Source: Pseudomonadota bacterium
Lineage (GTDB): Bacteria > Myxococcota_A > UBA796 > CAJQPC01
Assembly: GCA_024228935.1 (NCBI GenBank)
Contig: JAAESX010000332.1
Span: forward strand, 40,592-104,591
Length of the DNA: 64,000 bases
Direction: 5' to 3'
This document shows, piece by piece, positions 32,461-40,641 of the stretch. The notes under the pieces are model-generated. The model was not told the origin of the DNA. It saw nothing but the letters and a program-made list of their open reading frames with translations, and made no database searches. The translations under genes and the position numbers were made by a program. Within the stretch, counting starts at the first letter, position 1. Each line of letters opens with the position of its first letter.

Positions 32461-33564
32461 ATGCTCCTGCTCCTCATTCCCCTGGCGGATGCCGGTCGCG
32501 ATGTCTCGGTCACCTGGCAGGAGGCTCGCGTCGAAGACGTCCAGCTCGCCGCGCACGGCGTCGAGGTGATCGTCGAGGTCCGCGACATCTGCTCGTTCGA
32601 GATCCAGAACCTCTGGTACTTCGAGCTCTACTCCGAGTCGGATCGCCCCTGCTCGGACTGGCGCCCACTCACCGCCGAGGAGCCTGAGCGGCGGCTGATG
32701 GCCGAGCCGGCGCGTACCGCCCGCCCCATCCGGGGACCCGTGGTCGCCGGACAACGGCACAGCATGACGGCAACCGTGACCACCCCGGCCGCGCTCGCCG
32801 GGTCGACTGTCGAGGCGCGGTTCGAGAGCGCCACGCTGGTGCTCGATGGGCAGGACCTGGGCGCCGCGCTCGTCCTCGCGGATCTGCAGCGCGAGGACGC
32901 ACCGAGCCTGTCGCTGGCGCTCGATGGTCGGATGGTCGACGAGCCGGACGCCGTCGGACTTCGCTGGCAGGTCAGCAACCGCAAGGAGCTGGTCGACGCC
33001 TACGCGCTGTCGCTCGACGCCCAGGCCTTCCCGCTCGTCGCCGAGGAGTGGCGCTGTGCCGCGCTGTCGGCCATCGAGCCGAGCGAGTACCTGATCCTGA
33101 GCGAGCCGGGCCTGCTCGCCGGATACGCGGTCGCCACCTGCGACGACGCCGCGAAGGCCCAGGGCCCGGCGCTCTGCACGGCCGCGGCCGGCGAGCTGAC
33201 CAACGCGACCGTCGTGGCTGCCGAGGCGACGCGCGCCTGGGTCGAGCCCGTCCTCGACCGATGTGGGGCCGACTTCACGAACGCCGCCAGGGCACACGTG
33301 ACGCGGCACTACGCCGTCGCCATCGGGCGTGGAGACCTGGGCGACGCCGCCCGGCTCGTCGAGATCTGGGCCGCCGAGATGGGCGAGGAGTGGACGGCTG
33401 AGGCCACGACCCAGGTGGACGGGCTGATCCGCGACCAGATCCCGGCTCGGTTCGACTGGGCCCTCCGCAACGGAGCGACCGCCCAGGCCCAGGAGCTGTT
33501 CGACACGTACGCCGGGGTCTTGGGCCCCGAGTGGACCGCGAAAGCAGAAGAGCGGCTGAAGTGA
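32461..33564 (+). CDS. Exported protein of unknown function
   Basis: This is a 367-residue protein with a very short signal sequence (MLLLLIPLADAG, cleavage near ADA-G). The N-terminal half is beta-rich (TWQEARVEDVQLAAHGVEVIVEVRD). The middle (about 165-250) has paired Cys (WRCAAL, ATCDDA, ALCTAA) and the last 100 residues form helices similar to tetratricopeptide-like hairpins (RHYAVAIGRGDLGDAARLVEIW, RNGATAQAQELFDTY). No family is recognised. A TAGCGG hexamer 6 nt before the ATG resembles the leaderless promoters elsewhere but lacks the final T. It lies 26 bp after the preceding small gene. Confidence 0.6.
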   Translation: MLLLLIPLADAGRDVSVTWQEARVEDVQLAAHGVEVIVEVRDICSFEIQNLWYFELYSESDRPCSDWRPLTAEEPERRLMAEPARTARPIRGPVVAGQRHSMTATVTTPAALAGSTVEARFESATLVLDGQDLGAALVLADLQREDAPSLSLALDGRMVDEPDAVGLRWQVSNRKELVDAYALSLDAQAFPLVAEEWRCAALSAIEPSEYLILSEPGLLAGYAVATCDDAAKAQGPALCTAAAGELTNATVVAAEATRAWVEPVLDRCGADFTNAARAHVTRHYAVAIGRGDLGDAARLVEIWAAEMGEEWTAEATTQVDGLIRDQIPARFDWALRNGATAQAQELFDTYAGVLGPEWTAKAEERLK

Positions 33565-33601
33565 ACAGGGCCGGGCGGCTCGCCTTCGGGACAACCGCGG
33601 T

Positions 33602-33607
33602 TACTGT
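33602..33607 (+). promoter_or_regulatory. TANNNT -10-like hexamer, leaderless start of hflX
   Basis: TACTGT lies exactly 6 nt (ggcgcc) before the GTG at 33614, with no Shine-Dalgarno. It sits in the 49-bp gap after the preceding gene. Confidence 0.5.
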
Positions 33608-33613
33608 GGCGCC

Positions 33614-35266
33614 GTGTCCGATCTCCACGGAAATACCAGCGGCCTGAAGTCCTCTCAGGTCAAGGCCATCAAGTCGCTCTACGACCGCCGCACGGCGCAG
33701 GGCAGCTTCCTCACGCCTGAGCTCGCTCGCCGGATGACCGAGATCAGCCGCGAGACCAGCCGACAGATCGGTCTGGTCGTCGACCGCATGGGCTACGTCC
33801 GCCACGTCGTGGTCGGCGACGCCCACAAGGTCTTCCTGCCGGACCTCGGCCGGTCGCGCGCGGGCTCCGGGCGGTTCCGTGGGCAGCGGCTCATCGTCAC
33901 GCACCTGCGCGGCGAAGGCGTCAGCAAGGACAACCTCACGGACCTGACGCTCCTGGCGCTGGACGCGGTCATCGTCGTCCAGGCCCAGCTCGACGGGCTG
34001 CCCGGCGCGGTCGAGTGGGCCCACATCCTGCCACCGGAGGAGGTCCGTCCCGGCGAGGACATCTGGCGGGTCGAGTCCCGCCCCAGCGTTCACCACTGGA
34101 CCGACGACTTCAACGCCTGGATCACCGAGCTCGAGGCCCGATTCACCAAGAGCGACAAGCTCAAGAAGGTTGACGGGCGCACCAAGGCCGTGCTCATCGG
34201 CGTCACGAAGTCGCGCTCCAACGAGGCACGCAAGTCCCTCGAGGAGCTCGAGCGCCTGGCCGACACCGCCGGCCTCCAGGTCGTCGACGCGATGCTCCAG
34301 GTCCGCAAGAAGGCCGACAACCGCACGCTGATCGGCAAGGGCAAGCTCGAAGACGCCTTGCTTCGCTGCATGCACCTGGGCGCCGAGGTGCTGGTGTTCG
34401 ACCGCGAGCTGGCGCCGTCCCAGCTGCGGAACATCGCCACCGCGACCGAGCTGTCGGTGCTCGACCGCACCCAGCTCATCCTGGACATCTTCGCGCAGCG
34501 CGCCACGACGAAGGAGGGCAAGCTCCAGGTCGAGCTGGCCCAGCTCCGCTACCGGAAGCCTCGGCTGGCCATCATGGCCACGGCGATGTCGCGACTGACG
34601 GGTGGCATCGGCGGCCGCGGGCCCGGTGAGACGAAGCTCGAGCTGAATCGTCGTCGCGCCGACGAGCGGCTCAACCGGATCAGCAAGGAGCTCAAGAAGC
34701 TCGGGAAGCACCGCGGGATGCGCCGCGACCGACGCAAGCGCGTGGGCCTGCCCCTAGTCAGCATCGTCGGCTACACGAACGCCGGAAAGAGCACGCTCCT
34801 CAACCGCATGACGAAGTCCAAGGTCGAGGCCCGCGACGCCCTGTTCGCGACGCTCGACCCGACCAGCCGCCGCCTGCGCTTCCCCGAGGAGCGCGAGGTC
34901 ATCCTCACCGACACCGTCGGGTTCATCCGGGACCTGCCCAAGGAGCTCGTCGAGGCCTTCCGGTCCACGCTCGAAGAGGTCGTCGAGGCCGACCTGCTGC
35001 TCCACCTCGTGGACGCGAGCAGCGACGAGCAGGACCGCCACATCGCCTCGGTGAACGACGTGCTGAAGCGCCTGGGGGCTGGCGACACACCGGTGCTGCT
35101 GATCTTCAACAAGAGCGACGCCGCCACGCCCGAGCGCCTGGCCGAGCTCGCCATCGAGCACCCCGGCAGCCTGGCCTGCAGCGCAGTGACCGGGGACGGA
35201 CTCGACGCCGTGCTGGACCGGGTCGAGCAGACGATCTGGCGAGAGCAGGCGCGCGCCGCCCGATGA
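33614..35266 (+). CDS. hflX: GTPase HflX with N-terminal extension
   Basis: HflX is a ribosome-associated GTPase that splits stalled or heat-damaged 70S ribosomes. The 550-residue product has the HflX N-terminal domain (GKGKLEDALLRCMHLGAE, LDRTQLILDIFAQRA, then GGIGGRGPGETKLELNRR), followed by the G domain: GYTNAGKST near 386-394, DTVGF, and FNKSD as G4. Usual length is about 370-450, and here about 190 extra N-terminal residues precede the canonical start (ISRETSRQIGLVVDRMGYV...). That extra domain is known in a subset of HflX proteins, but its role is not. The GTG start is supported by the leaderless promoter hexamer. The stop overlaps the next gene's start (ATGA), coupling it to a lipoprotein array. 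Confidence 0.95.
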   Translation: MSDLHGNTSGLKSSQVKAIKSLYDRRTAQGSFLTPELARRMTEISRETSRQIGLVVDRMGYVRHVVVGDAHKVFLPDLGRSRAGSGRFRGQRLIVTHLRGEGVSKDNLTDLTLLALDAVIVVQAQLDGLPGAVEWAHILPPEEVRPGEDIWRVESRPSVHHWTDDFNAWITELEARFTKSDKLKKVDGRTKAVLIGVTKSRSNEARKSLEELERLADTAGLQVVDAMLQVRKKADNRTLIGKGKLEDALLRCMHLGAEVLVFDRELAPSQLRNIATATELSVLDRTQLILDIFAQRATTKEGKLQVELAQLRYRKPRLAIMATAMSRLTGGIGGRGPGETKLELNRRRADERLNRISKELKKLGKHRGMRRDRRKRVGLPLVSIVGYTNAGKSTLLNRMTKSKVEARDALFATLDPTSRRLRFPEEREVILTDTVGFIRDLPKELVEAFRSTLEEVVEADLLLHLVDASSDEQDRHIASVNDVLKRLGAGDTPVLLIFNKSDAATPERLAELAIEHPGSLACSAVTGDGLDAVLDRVEQTIWREQARAAR

Positions 35267-35706
35267 TCTGGCTCCTGGCCTGCACCGGATCAGAGCCCGT
35301 CGACAGCACCCCGCCGACGTCCGGCCAGTACACCGGGGAGGTCCGGCTGGACGAGGTCCACCTCGACTGCCTGAGCGACGACGCCCGCTGGCGGATCTAC
35401 ACACGCGGCGTCGGCCAGGTCGAGCTGACCAGCACCTGGACCGAGCCCCAGGACACGGCGTTCGACTCGGCGGACACCGCAGGCCCGGCCACCTACACCG
35501 AGGACCGCCCCGTACCGGTCGGGGCCGTCGACCCAGGCGGCTTCTGGGCGCTGTACGAGCTGACCGCGACCTACCAGCGCGGCCAGGACGCGACGGACAT
35601 CCCGTGCGGAGCGCTGGAGAGCGACGGCTCGTGGTCCGTCCGCCTGTTCGTGGACGGTGTCCAGGCCGACTGCGAGGCGGGAGCCGCTGGCGACTGCGGC
35701 TCCTGA
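35263..35706 (+). CDS. Small lipoprotein, array member 1
   Basis: This is a 147-residue protein. The signal is only MIWLLAC (Cys7), followed by a Thr/Pro/Ser linker. The mature part has the same plan as the next four genes: a Cys early (HLDCLSDDARWRIYT), a beta-rich middle with a DPGGFWALYELTATY block, an ALESDGSWSVRLFVDG segment and closely spaced Cys at the end (DCEAGAAGDCGS). The start overlaps the hflX stop by 4 nt. It is the most diverged of the five. The family is not recognised. Confidence 0.65.
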   Translation: MIWLLACTGSEPVDSTPPTSGQYTGEVRLDEVHLDCLSDDARWRIYTRGVGQVELTSTWTEPQDTAFDSADTAGPATYTEDRPVPVGAVDPGGFWALYELTATYQRGQDATDIPCGALESDGSWSVRLFVDGVQADCEAGAAGDCGS

Positions 35707-35722
35707 GAGGTATCGAACACCG

Positions 35723-36124
35723 ATGCTCCTCCTCTCGCTCGCCTGCTCGACGACCACGACCCCGGACGACACTGCGTTCGAGGACACGGCGACCTACCAC
35801 CACACCGAAGACCCGTTCATCGAGTCGATCGACGTGGTCTGCGGCGAGGGCGCCCATACGGCGACCGTCTGGGCCTCGGGCTGGTTCGACGAGGTCACGC
35901 TCCGCGTCATCGGCCTCGACGGCACCGAGGCCTCGGGGAGCTCGACCGTCCCGGTCGACTACGACCCCGATGGCGCCTGGCAGAAGAGCGACGTCACGGC
36001 GACCGGCGTCGAGTGCACTGGAGACGTCACGTACCACCTGGCCGTCACGGGCCTGTACGGCGACGACTGCCGCACCTGGGGCGAGGACCCCGATGCGCTG
36101 GGGACGGGTTGCTCGGACCTCTGA
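35723..36124 (+). CDS. Small lipoprotein, array member 2
   Basis: This is a 133-residue protein. The signal MLLLSLAC gives Cys8, followed by STTTTPDDTAFEDTATY. Conserved family features: IDVVCGEG, TVWASGWFDEVTLRVI, YDPDGAWQKSDV, and the ending DDCRTWGEDPDALGTGC. The ATG at 35723 has gagagg about 12 nt upstream. It lies 16 bp after member 1. Its 3' end overlaps the next member. The exported location is inferred from the lipobox; the function is unknown. Confidence 0.65.
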   Translation: MLLLSLACSTTTTPDDTAFEDTATYHHTEDPFIESIDVVCGEGAHTATVWASGWFDEVTLRVIGLDGTEASGSSTVPVDYDPDGAWQKSDVTATGVECTGDVTYHLAVTGLYGDDCRTWGEDPDALGTGCSDL

Positions 36125-36579
36125 TCCTGGCGTGCTGGACGCCACCGGCAGGCGACACCAGCGCGCCCGCCGAGGACGTCGCGGTCAGCATCCAGTCCGT
36201 GGACTGGGACTGCAGCGCGGACGACGATCAGTGGACGTTCGCCGTCGAGACGACCGGCTGGACCGACGGCGGACTGCTCGCGATGACCGCGGATGCAAGG
36301 CGGGTGGAAGCCCACGAGATGCTCTCGGTCGAGGCGGCGGTGGACGGGAGCTGGGACCGCCTCGAGCTCGAGCTCGACATCGTCGCGGACACCTCCGACG
36401 CCGAGGACGGCAAGTCGTCGGCGTGGCTCTGCGACGCGAGAACCCTGGACGAACTTGCCTTTCGACTGAGCGTCAGCGAACGAACGGGGGGCACGATCGA
36501 CTGCCGGGTCTGGGGAGTGGAGACCGACTGGAACGCGCTCGCTGGATACTCCGAGTGCACGAAATCGCTCGAAGAATGA
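36109..36579 (+). CDS. Small lipoprotein, array member 3
   Basis: This is a 156-residue protein if the TTG at 36109 is used, giving MLGPLILAC with Cys9 and an overlap of 16 bp with member 2. No ATG or GTG start fits a lipoprotein signal. Family features: VDWDCSADDDQWTFAVETTG, WTDGGLLAMTADARR, VDGSWDRLELELDIV, WLCDA, and IDCRVWGVETDWNAL near the end. The repeated plan (Cys, GW-D-G-G, DGSWD-L, Cys, DC-W/F-G) shows common descent with the neighbours. The start codon is uncertain and the function is unknown. Confidence 0.55.
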   Translation: MLGPLILACWTPPAGDTSAPAEDVAVSIQSVDWDCSADDDQWTFAVETTGWTDGGLLAMTADARRVEAHEMLSVEAAVDGSWDRLELELDIVADTSDAEDGKSSAWLCDARTLDELAFRLSVSERTGGTIDCRVWGVETDWNALAGYSECTKSLEE

Positions 36580-36609
36580 CGCGACTCGCCCGCTTCGATT
36601 GACACCGAG

Positions 36610-36639
36610 TCGACAGGGTTCGCCCAAGGTGGATATGTT
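36610..36639 (+). promoter_or_regulatory. Possible -35/-10 promoter of array member 4
   Basis: TCGACA (36610-36615) and TATGTT (36634-36639) are 18 bp apart in the 99-bp gap before the ATG at 36679. Downstream is an AAGGAG ribosome site (36666-36671). This gene uses a leader, unlike many here. Confidence 0.35.
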
Positions 36640-36678
36640 GCAAGACGCGGGTCCAATCCCCGCACAAGGAGACGCGAC

Positions 36679-37266
36679 ATGAACAACAAGATCCTTCTCG
36701 GAGTTGGTGCCCTCTTCGCACTGACCGCCTGCCCCGGTACCACCGTCTGCGACAGCGGCGACAGCGTGTGTGAGAGCGCGGTCGACAGCGGCGGCGGCGA
36801 AAGCGGCACGGACTGCGAGGCCTACACCGGCGCCACCTACCTCGGCTTCGACAGCACCGCCTGCGACCAGCCGGCCGCCGAAGCAGGCGTTCCCGCCGTT
36901 GGCTGGAACTGCGACGCCACGGACTACTGGTACGACTTCTACACCGTCGGCTGGACCGGTGGTGGCTACCTCTGGATCTACCAGACCGGTTCCACGAACC
37001 CCTGGAACGAGGAGCACACCGTTCCCGTCCTCGCCTCGAGCGAGAAGGGCCACTGGGACAACCTGTACCTGCAGGTCGCCATCACGGACGACTACACGCA
37101 GGTCGAGGACGGTGTCAAGACGCTCTACGCGTGCGACGGCTCGATGGAGACCACCCTGACCTGGCTCCTCGAGGTGTACGACACCTCCGGCACCACGCTG
37201 GCCGACTGCGCCGTCTGGGGCGACGACCCCGCCGAGCTCGGGACCGCCTGCGACGACTGGAACTAG
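36679..37266 (+). CDS. Lipoprotein, array member 4 (conventional signal)
   Basis: This is a 195-residue protein with an ordinary lipoprotein signal (MNNKILLGVGALFALTAC, Cys18, Lys4). It differs from the truncated-looking signals of the other four members. The AAGGAG site is 7 nt before the ATG. A Ser/Gly/Asp linker (VDSGGGESGTD) precedes the shared core: GWNCDATDYWYDFYTVGW, TGGGYLWIYQ, GHWDNLYLQVAI, LYACDGS, and DCAVWGDDPAELGTAC. It is the best-expressed looking member (good ribosome site, own promoter, strong terminator after it). The function is unknown; extracytoplasmic binding is a guess. Confidence 0.75.
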   Translation: MNNKILLGVGALFALTACPGTTVCDSGDSVCESAVDSGGGESGTDCEAYTGATYLGFDSTACDQPAAEAGVPAVGWNCDATDYWYDFYTVGWTGGGYLWIYQTGSTNPWNEEHTVPVLASSEKGHWDNLYLQVAITDDYTQVEDGVKTLYACDGSMETTLTWLLEVYDTSGTTLADCAVWGDDPAELGTACDDWN

Positions 37267-37298
37267 TTCCGCTCGGGGGCTGTTGTCCCCGTGATCAG

Positions 37299-37325
37299 AC
37301 GGCCTCGCCTTCGGGCGGGGCCGTT
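37299..37325 (+). terminator. Rho-independent-like terminator with UUCG loop
   Basis: ACGGCCTCGCC (37299-37309) pairs with GGCGGGGCCGT (37314-37324) across TTCG, with one T-G wobble, followed by 'tctgct'. The UUCG tetraloop is very stable. It ends the array member 4 transcript. Confidence 0.75.
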
Positions 37326-37351
37326 CTGCTCTGACCACCTGCGCCGCGGGC

Positions 37352-37357
37352 TATCCT
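37352..37357 (+). promoter_or_regulatory. TANNNT -10-like hexamer, leaderless start of array member 5
   Basis: TATCCT lies 7 nt before the ATG at 37365, with no Shine-Dalgarno, directly downstream of the terminator at 37299-37325. A fresh promoter is expected here. Confidence 0.45.
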
Positions 37358-37364
37358 CACCTCG

Positions 37365-37832
37365 ATGATGTTTGGCCTCTTCGGAATGCTGTTCCCCGAG
37401 TGCGCGCCCAGCCTGCCTGCGGACACCGGCGACTCCGGGACCGAGCAGACCGTCTGGCTGGTCAACATGAGCCTCGGCTGCGAGGTCGGCACCTGGTTCT
37501 ACGAGCTGGAAGCCTGGGGCGACGCCGGCGGCGGGACCATCGAGATCTTCCACATGGACGGGAGCTACTCCGAGGCCCACCCGCTGCAGTTCCCCGAGTG
37601 GTCCGACGACCGACAGTCCTGGCTCTACAACATCGAGCTGGACCGGGTCGGTCAGCAGTCCGACGTCGTTCTCGGCGAGTCGACGAACTTCAACTGCCTC
37701 GACTTCGAGGAGCTGAACTGGCACATCGCGCTCGAGGACTCCCAGGGCGACGAGCAGGACTGCGCCGTGTTCGGTGTGAGCCCCGAGACCCTGGGCCTCG
37801 ACCACTGCTCTCTCTGGACGAGCGAGGAGTAG
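37365..37832 (+). CDS. Small secreted protein, array member 5
   Basis: This is a 155-residue protein. The start MMFGLFGMLFPECAPSLPADTGDSG has a Cys at 13 but an odd preceding residue (Pro-Glu-Cys), so it is a poor lipobox and may not be lipidated. The family core is clear: SLGCEVGTWFYELEAWGDAG, GGTIEIFHMDGS, SWLYNIELD, NFNCLDFEELNWHIALED, and DCAVFGVSPETLGLDHC. It has its own leaderless-type promoter. It ends 1 bp from the convergent pdxA gene. The function is unknown. Confidence 0.65.
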   Translation: MMFGLFGMLFPECAPSLPADTGDSGTEQTVWLVNMSLGCEVGTWFYELEAWGDAGGGTIEIFHMDGSYSEAHPLQFPEWSDDRQSWLYNIELDRVGQQSDVVLGESTNFNCLDFEELNWHIALEDSQGDEQDCAVFGVSPETLGLDHCSLWTSEE

Positions 37833-37833
37833 C

Positions 37834-38682
37834 TCAGCCCAGCCGCTGGGCGAGCCGGATGGCCGCGACCATCGAGGCGGCATCCGCGATGCCCTGACCG
37901 GCGATGTCGTCGGCGGTGCCGTGGTCGACGCTGGTCCGGACGATGGGCAGGCCGAGCGTCCAGTTCACGCTGCGCCCGAAGTCCACCAGCTTCAACGGAG
38001 CCAAGCCCTGGTCGTGGTACATCGCGACGACCATGTCGGCGTGGCCCGCTCGCATCCGACGGAACGCGGCCTCGGCGGAGACCGGACCCTCGACGTGGAG
38101 TCCCCTGGCCCGCGCGGCGGCGATCGCCGGCTCGATGACGTCGATCTCCTCGCGACCGAGCACCCCGCCATCCCCCGCGTGCGGGTTCAGTCCGCAGACG
38201 AGCAGTCGACCCACCAGATCCAGCCGTCCGCGGAGCTCGGCGCTGGCGACATCGAACACATGAGCCAGCCGCTCCGACGTGATGGCCTGGGAGACGGCCG
38301 AGAGCGGGATGTGCGTGGTGACGAGGGCAACGCGCAGGTCGCCACCGGTGAAGGCCATCACCGGAGACGCCGAGCAGAGCTCACCCAGGAAGCCCGTGTG
38401 GCCGGCGTGGTGGAAGCCCCGGGCGGCCAGCCGGGCCTTGTGGATGGGCCCCGTCACCATCGCGGTGAACCGTCCATCGAGACAGCCCGCGACCGCGAAC
38501 CGAAGTGCGCGCACCTCGACCGGCTCGTCACCGGCCGGAGGCTCCACGACGGGCCGGCCCGACCAGCGCGAGAACGCCGTCTGGTCCCCGACGACGACGG
38601 CGTCGATGTCGAGCTGGTCGAGGGCCTTGGCGGTGACCTCGGGCCCGACACCCGCAGGGTCGCCGGGCGTGACGACCAGCAT
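37834..38682 (-). CDS. pdxA: 4-hydroxythreonine-4-phosphate dehydrogenase
   Basis: PdxA oxidises 4-phosphooxy-L-threonine in the DXP-dependent route to pyridoxal phosphate. The 282-residue product begins MLVVTPGDPAGVGPEV, the family signature. The three metal-binding His motifs are visible: HAGHTGFLGEL, LNPHAGDGGVLGREE, and AMYHDQGLAPLK. The length is about 45 residues shorter than typical (about 330), mainly between the N-terminal signature and the first His block, but active-site elements are present. The ATG overlaps the stop of the surA gene by one base (TGATG). A surA-pdxA order also occurs in E. coli. Confidence 0.92.
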   Translation of the reverse strand: MLVVTPGDPAGVGPEVTAKALDQLDIDAVVVGDQTAFSRWSGRPVVEPPAGDEPVEVRALRFAVAGCLDGRFTAMVTGPIHKARLAARGFHHAGHTGFLGELCSASPVMAFTGGDLRVALVTTHIPLSAVSQAITSERLAHVFDVASAELRGRLDLVGRLLVCGLNPHAGDGGVLGREEIDVIEPAIAAARARGLHVEGPVSAEAAFRRMRAGHADMVVAMYHDQGLAPLKLVDFGRSVNWTLGLPIVRTSVDHGTADDIAGQGIADAASMVAAIRLAQRLG

Positions 38683-39617
38683 CAGGGCTCGAGCTTGATC
38701 TCGACGGCCGCCTGGCGGCGAGCCTGGGCGTACCAGAGCGCCAGCTCCTCCTCGACCTTCACGCCCTGGAGCTCGTACTCGAGGTCCGCGCGCACCAGCT
38801 CGAGGTCCGGCTTCTCACCGGCGTTCTCGCCCGCGACGTAGAGCAGGATGATTCCAGAGTCGAGCGCGATGGGCGCGCTGACGTCCCCCAGCGCGGTCGC
38901 GAAGCCGGCGTCCTTGAGCTCGGGCACGATCTCCTTCTCGGAGAACGTGCCCAGCTTGCCGCCCTGGGAGAACAGCACGCTGTCGGCGTTCTCAGCGACC
39001 AGATCCGCCCACGGCGTCCCCGCGCGGTAGGCCGCCTCGATCGCCGTCGCCCGCATCGCGAGCTCGGCCTTGGCGCCAGCATCCGCATCGGCCGGGTAGG
39101 CCAGCAGGATGCCCTCGAAGTCCCGGGTCGCCGGCCCCACGTTGTCCCGGATTCGCCGGTTGTACAGGTCGCGGACCTCGTCGTCCGTCACCGTCACGCG
39201 CGGCAGCAGCACGACCTGGTTGAACTTCATCTGGCGGAGGTTCTCTTCCAGCTCGTCCCGGTACATCGACCAAGCGAGTCCGGAGAGCTCGACCTCGCTC
39301 CGAAGCTGCTCGCGAGTGAGCCCGTTCTGTCGCGCGACGTCGTCGATCGTGCGCTCGAGCTCGTCCCGGGTGACCCCGAGGCCCAGCTGCTCGATCTCCT
39401 GGGCCACCAGCTTCCGCTGGATGAGTGCGTCCAGGACCTCGATCTCGGCCTGTCGGCGCTCGGCCTCGCTCCCCGAGGTGTCGTCGATGAACTCCCCGCC
39501 GAGCTCGTAGACCTCGGACAGGGCGATGACCTCCTTGTTCACGACCGCGGCGACGCGATCGACGACGGTGGCCTCGGAGACCGAGAGCCAGCCCAGAAGG
39601 ACACCGAGGAAGCTCAC
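38682..39617 (-). CDS. surA: SurA-like periplasmic chaperone/peptidyl-prolyl isomerase
   Basis: This is a 311-residue exported protein with a short signal (MSFLGVLLGWLSVSEA). The SurA N-terminal domain follows (VDRVAAVVNKEVIALSEVYE, then LDALIQRKLVAQEIEQLGL and ITRDELERTIDDVARQNGL-like helices). A single parvulin-type domain (about 155-270) contains FSQGGKLGTFSEKEIVPELK and GIILLYVAGEN. SurA helps outer-membrane proteins fold in the periplasm. E. coli SurA has two parvulin domains and is about 430 residues, so this is a short one-domain form. The start overlaps the end of the PpiC lipoprotein gene by 4 nt, and the end overlaps pdxA by one base. Confidence 0.85.
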   Translation of the reverse strand: MSFLGVLLGWLSVSEATVVDRVAAVVNKEVIALSEVYELGGEFIDDTSGSEAERRQAEIEVLDALIQRKLVAQEIEQLGLGVTRDELERTIDDVARQNGLTREQLRSEVELSGLAWSMYRDELEENLRQMKFNQVVLLPRVTVTDDEVRDLYNRRIRDNVGPATRDFEGILLAYPADADAGAKAELAMRATAIEAAYRAGTPWADLVAENADSVLFSQGGKLGTFSEKEIVPELKDAGFATALGDVSAPIALDSGIILLYVAGENAGEKPDLELVRADLEYELQGVKVEEELALWYAQARRQAAVEIKLEP

Positions 39618-40588
39618 TCGCCGGGAACCGGCAGCTCGGGACGCTCGCCCTCGGGCATCTCCATCGGCGAGATGCTGGGACGGCCGCTGCCGGTAACCTC
39701 GACGGCGGCCAGCTTGTCCTCGTTGATCTCGACGGTGGCGCCCTGCTTCAGCGAGGCGACGTACGTGTCGTACATCTCCTTCAGCTTGTCGTTCTTGACC
39801 TTGCGGAGCACCGAACCCTTCATCTGCTGGAAGGTACGTTCGACACGCTCCCTCTTGTTCGCCAGGAACAAGATGTTCCAGCCATCGGCCGACTCGAAGA
39901 CCTCGGAGAGCTCGTTGGTGTCGAGCGCGAACGCCGCGTCGACGATCTCCTGGTCCAGGCCGGGCTTGCCGTCACGCGAGACGAAGCCGACGTCGCCACC
40001 GCGGCGGCGGTAGGGATCCTCGGAGTACTCGGTGGCCGCATCCTTGAACCGACCGGCGGGATCACCCGCGAGGTCAGCGCGGACGCTGTTCGCGATGGCC
40101 TTGGCCTCGTCGCTGGAGCGCTCGTCGGTCACGCGGATGAGGATGCGCTTGATCTGCACCTTCTCCGGGACGACGAAGTCCTCCTTGTTCGCCTCGTAGT
40201 AGGCCTCGAGCTCGGCGTCGGAGAAGTCGCTGTTGCGGACGTTGGCGTAGACCTCGTCGCGCAGGAGCGTGTTCACCATGACCTTCTGGACCTTGGGGTC
40301 GAGGTCGAGCTTCTTGCGGAGGGCCTCCTGGTAGAGGATTTTGTCGTCGACCAGGCGGTCGAGGACCTCCTTGCGCTCCTCCATCGACAGCGAGGCGCCG
40401 TCGGCCGGGGTCACGCGGCTGGCGGCGGACTCGAACTCGACCGAGCCCACGGCCATACCGTTCACGGTCGCCAGGACGACACCGACGTTCGCCTCGGCGG
40501 TCGTCTCAGGGGTGGTGGTCGTGGTGGTGGTCTCGCCACCTCCGTCACAGGCGACGAGGCCGAGCAGCAGCAGGATCGAGGTCCGCAT
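39614..40588 (-). CDS. PpiC/SurA-type peptidyl-prolyl isomerase lipoprotein
   Basis: This is a 324-residue predicted lipoprotein. MRTSILLLLGLVAC gives Cys14, then a striking Thr-rich linker (seven Thr in a row). The N-terminal helices (NGMAVGSVEFESAASRV, KEVLDRLVDDKILYQEALRK) resemble SurA/PrsA chaperone arms. The parvulin domain (about 150-255) has VQIKRILIRVTDERS, YRRRGGDVGFVSRDGKPGLD and GWNILFLANKRERVER. It probably assists folding of exported proteins at the periplasmic face. The ATG at 40588 has a ribosome site (ggaga). The stop overlaps the SurA start, so two different foldases are made together. Confidence 0.88.
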   Translation of the reverse strand: MRTSILLLLGLVACDGGGETTTTTTTPETTAEANVGVVLATVNGMAVGSVEFESAASRVTPADGASLSMEERKEVLDRLVDDKILYQEALRKKLDLDPKVQKVMVNTLLRDEVYANVRNSDFSDAELEAYYEANKEDFVVPEKVQIKRILIRVTDERSSDEAKAIANSVRADLAGDPAGRFKDAATEYSEDPYRRRGGDVGFVSRDGKPGLDQEIVDAAFALDTNELSEVFESADGWNILFLANKRERVERTFQQMKGSVLRKVKNDKLKEMYDTYVASLKQGATVEINEDKLAAVEVTGSGRPSISPMEMPEGERPELPVPGE

Positions 40589-40641
40589 CGTGGGCTCTCC
40601 GAGTAGATGGACAGCGCGCATTAACCTCGGGAAGCGGTCCG

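Noticed and set aside
36647..36663. A tRNA T-arm-like string GCGGG-7/8 nt loop-CCCGC before array member 4
   Set aside because: There is no matching acceptor stem, D-arm or anticodon arm upstream, and it sits between a plausible promoter and a ribosome site. It is treated as leader sequence.
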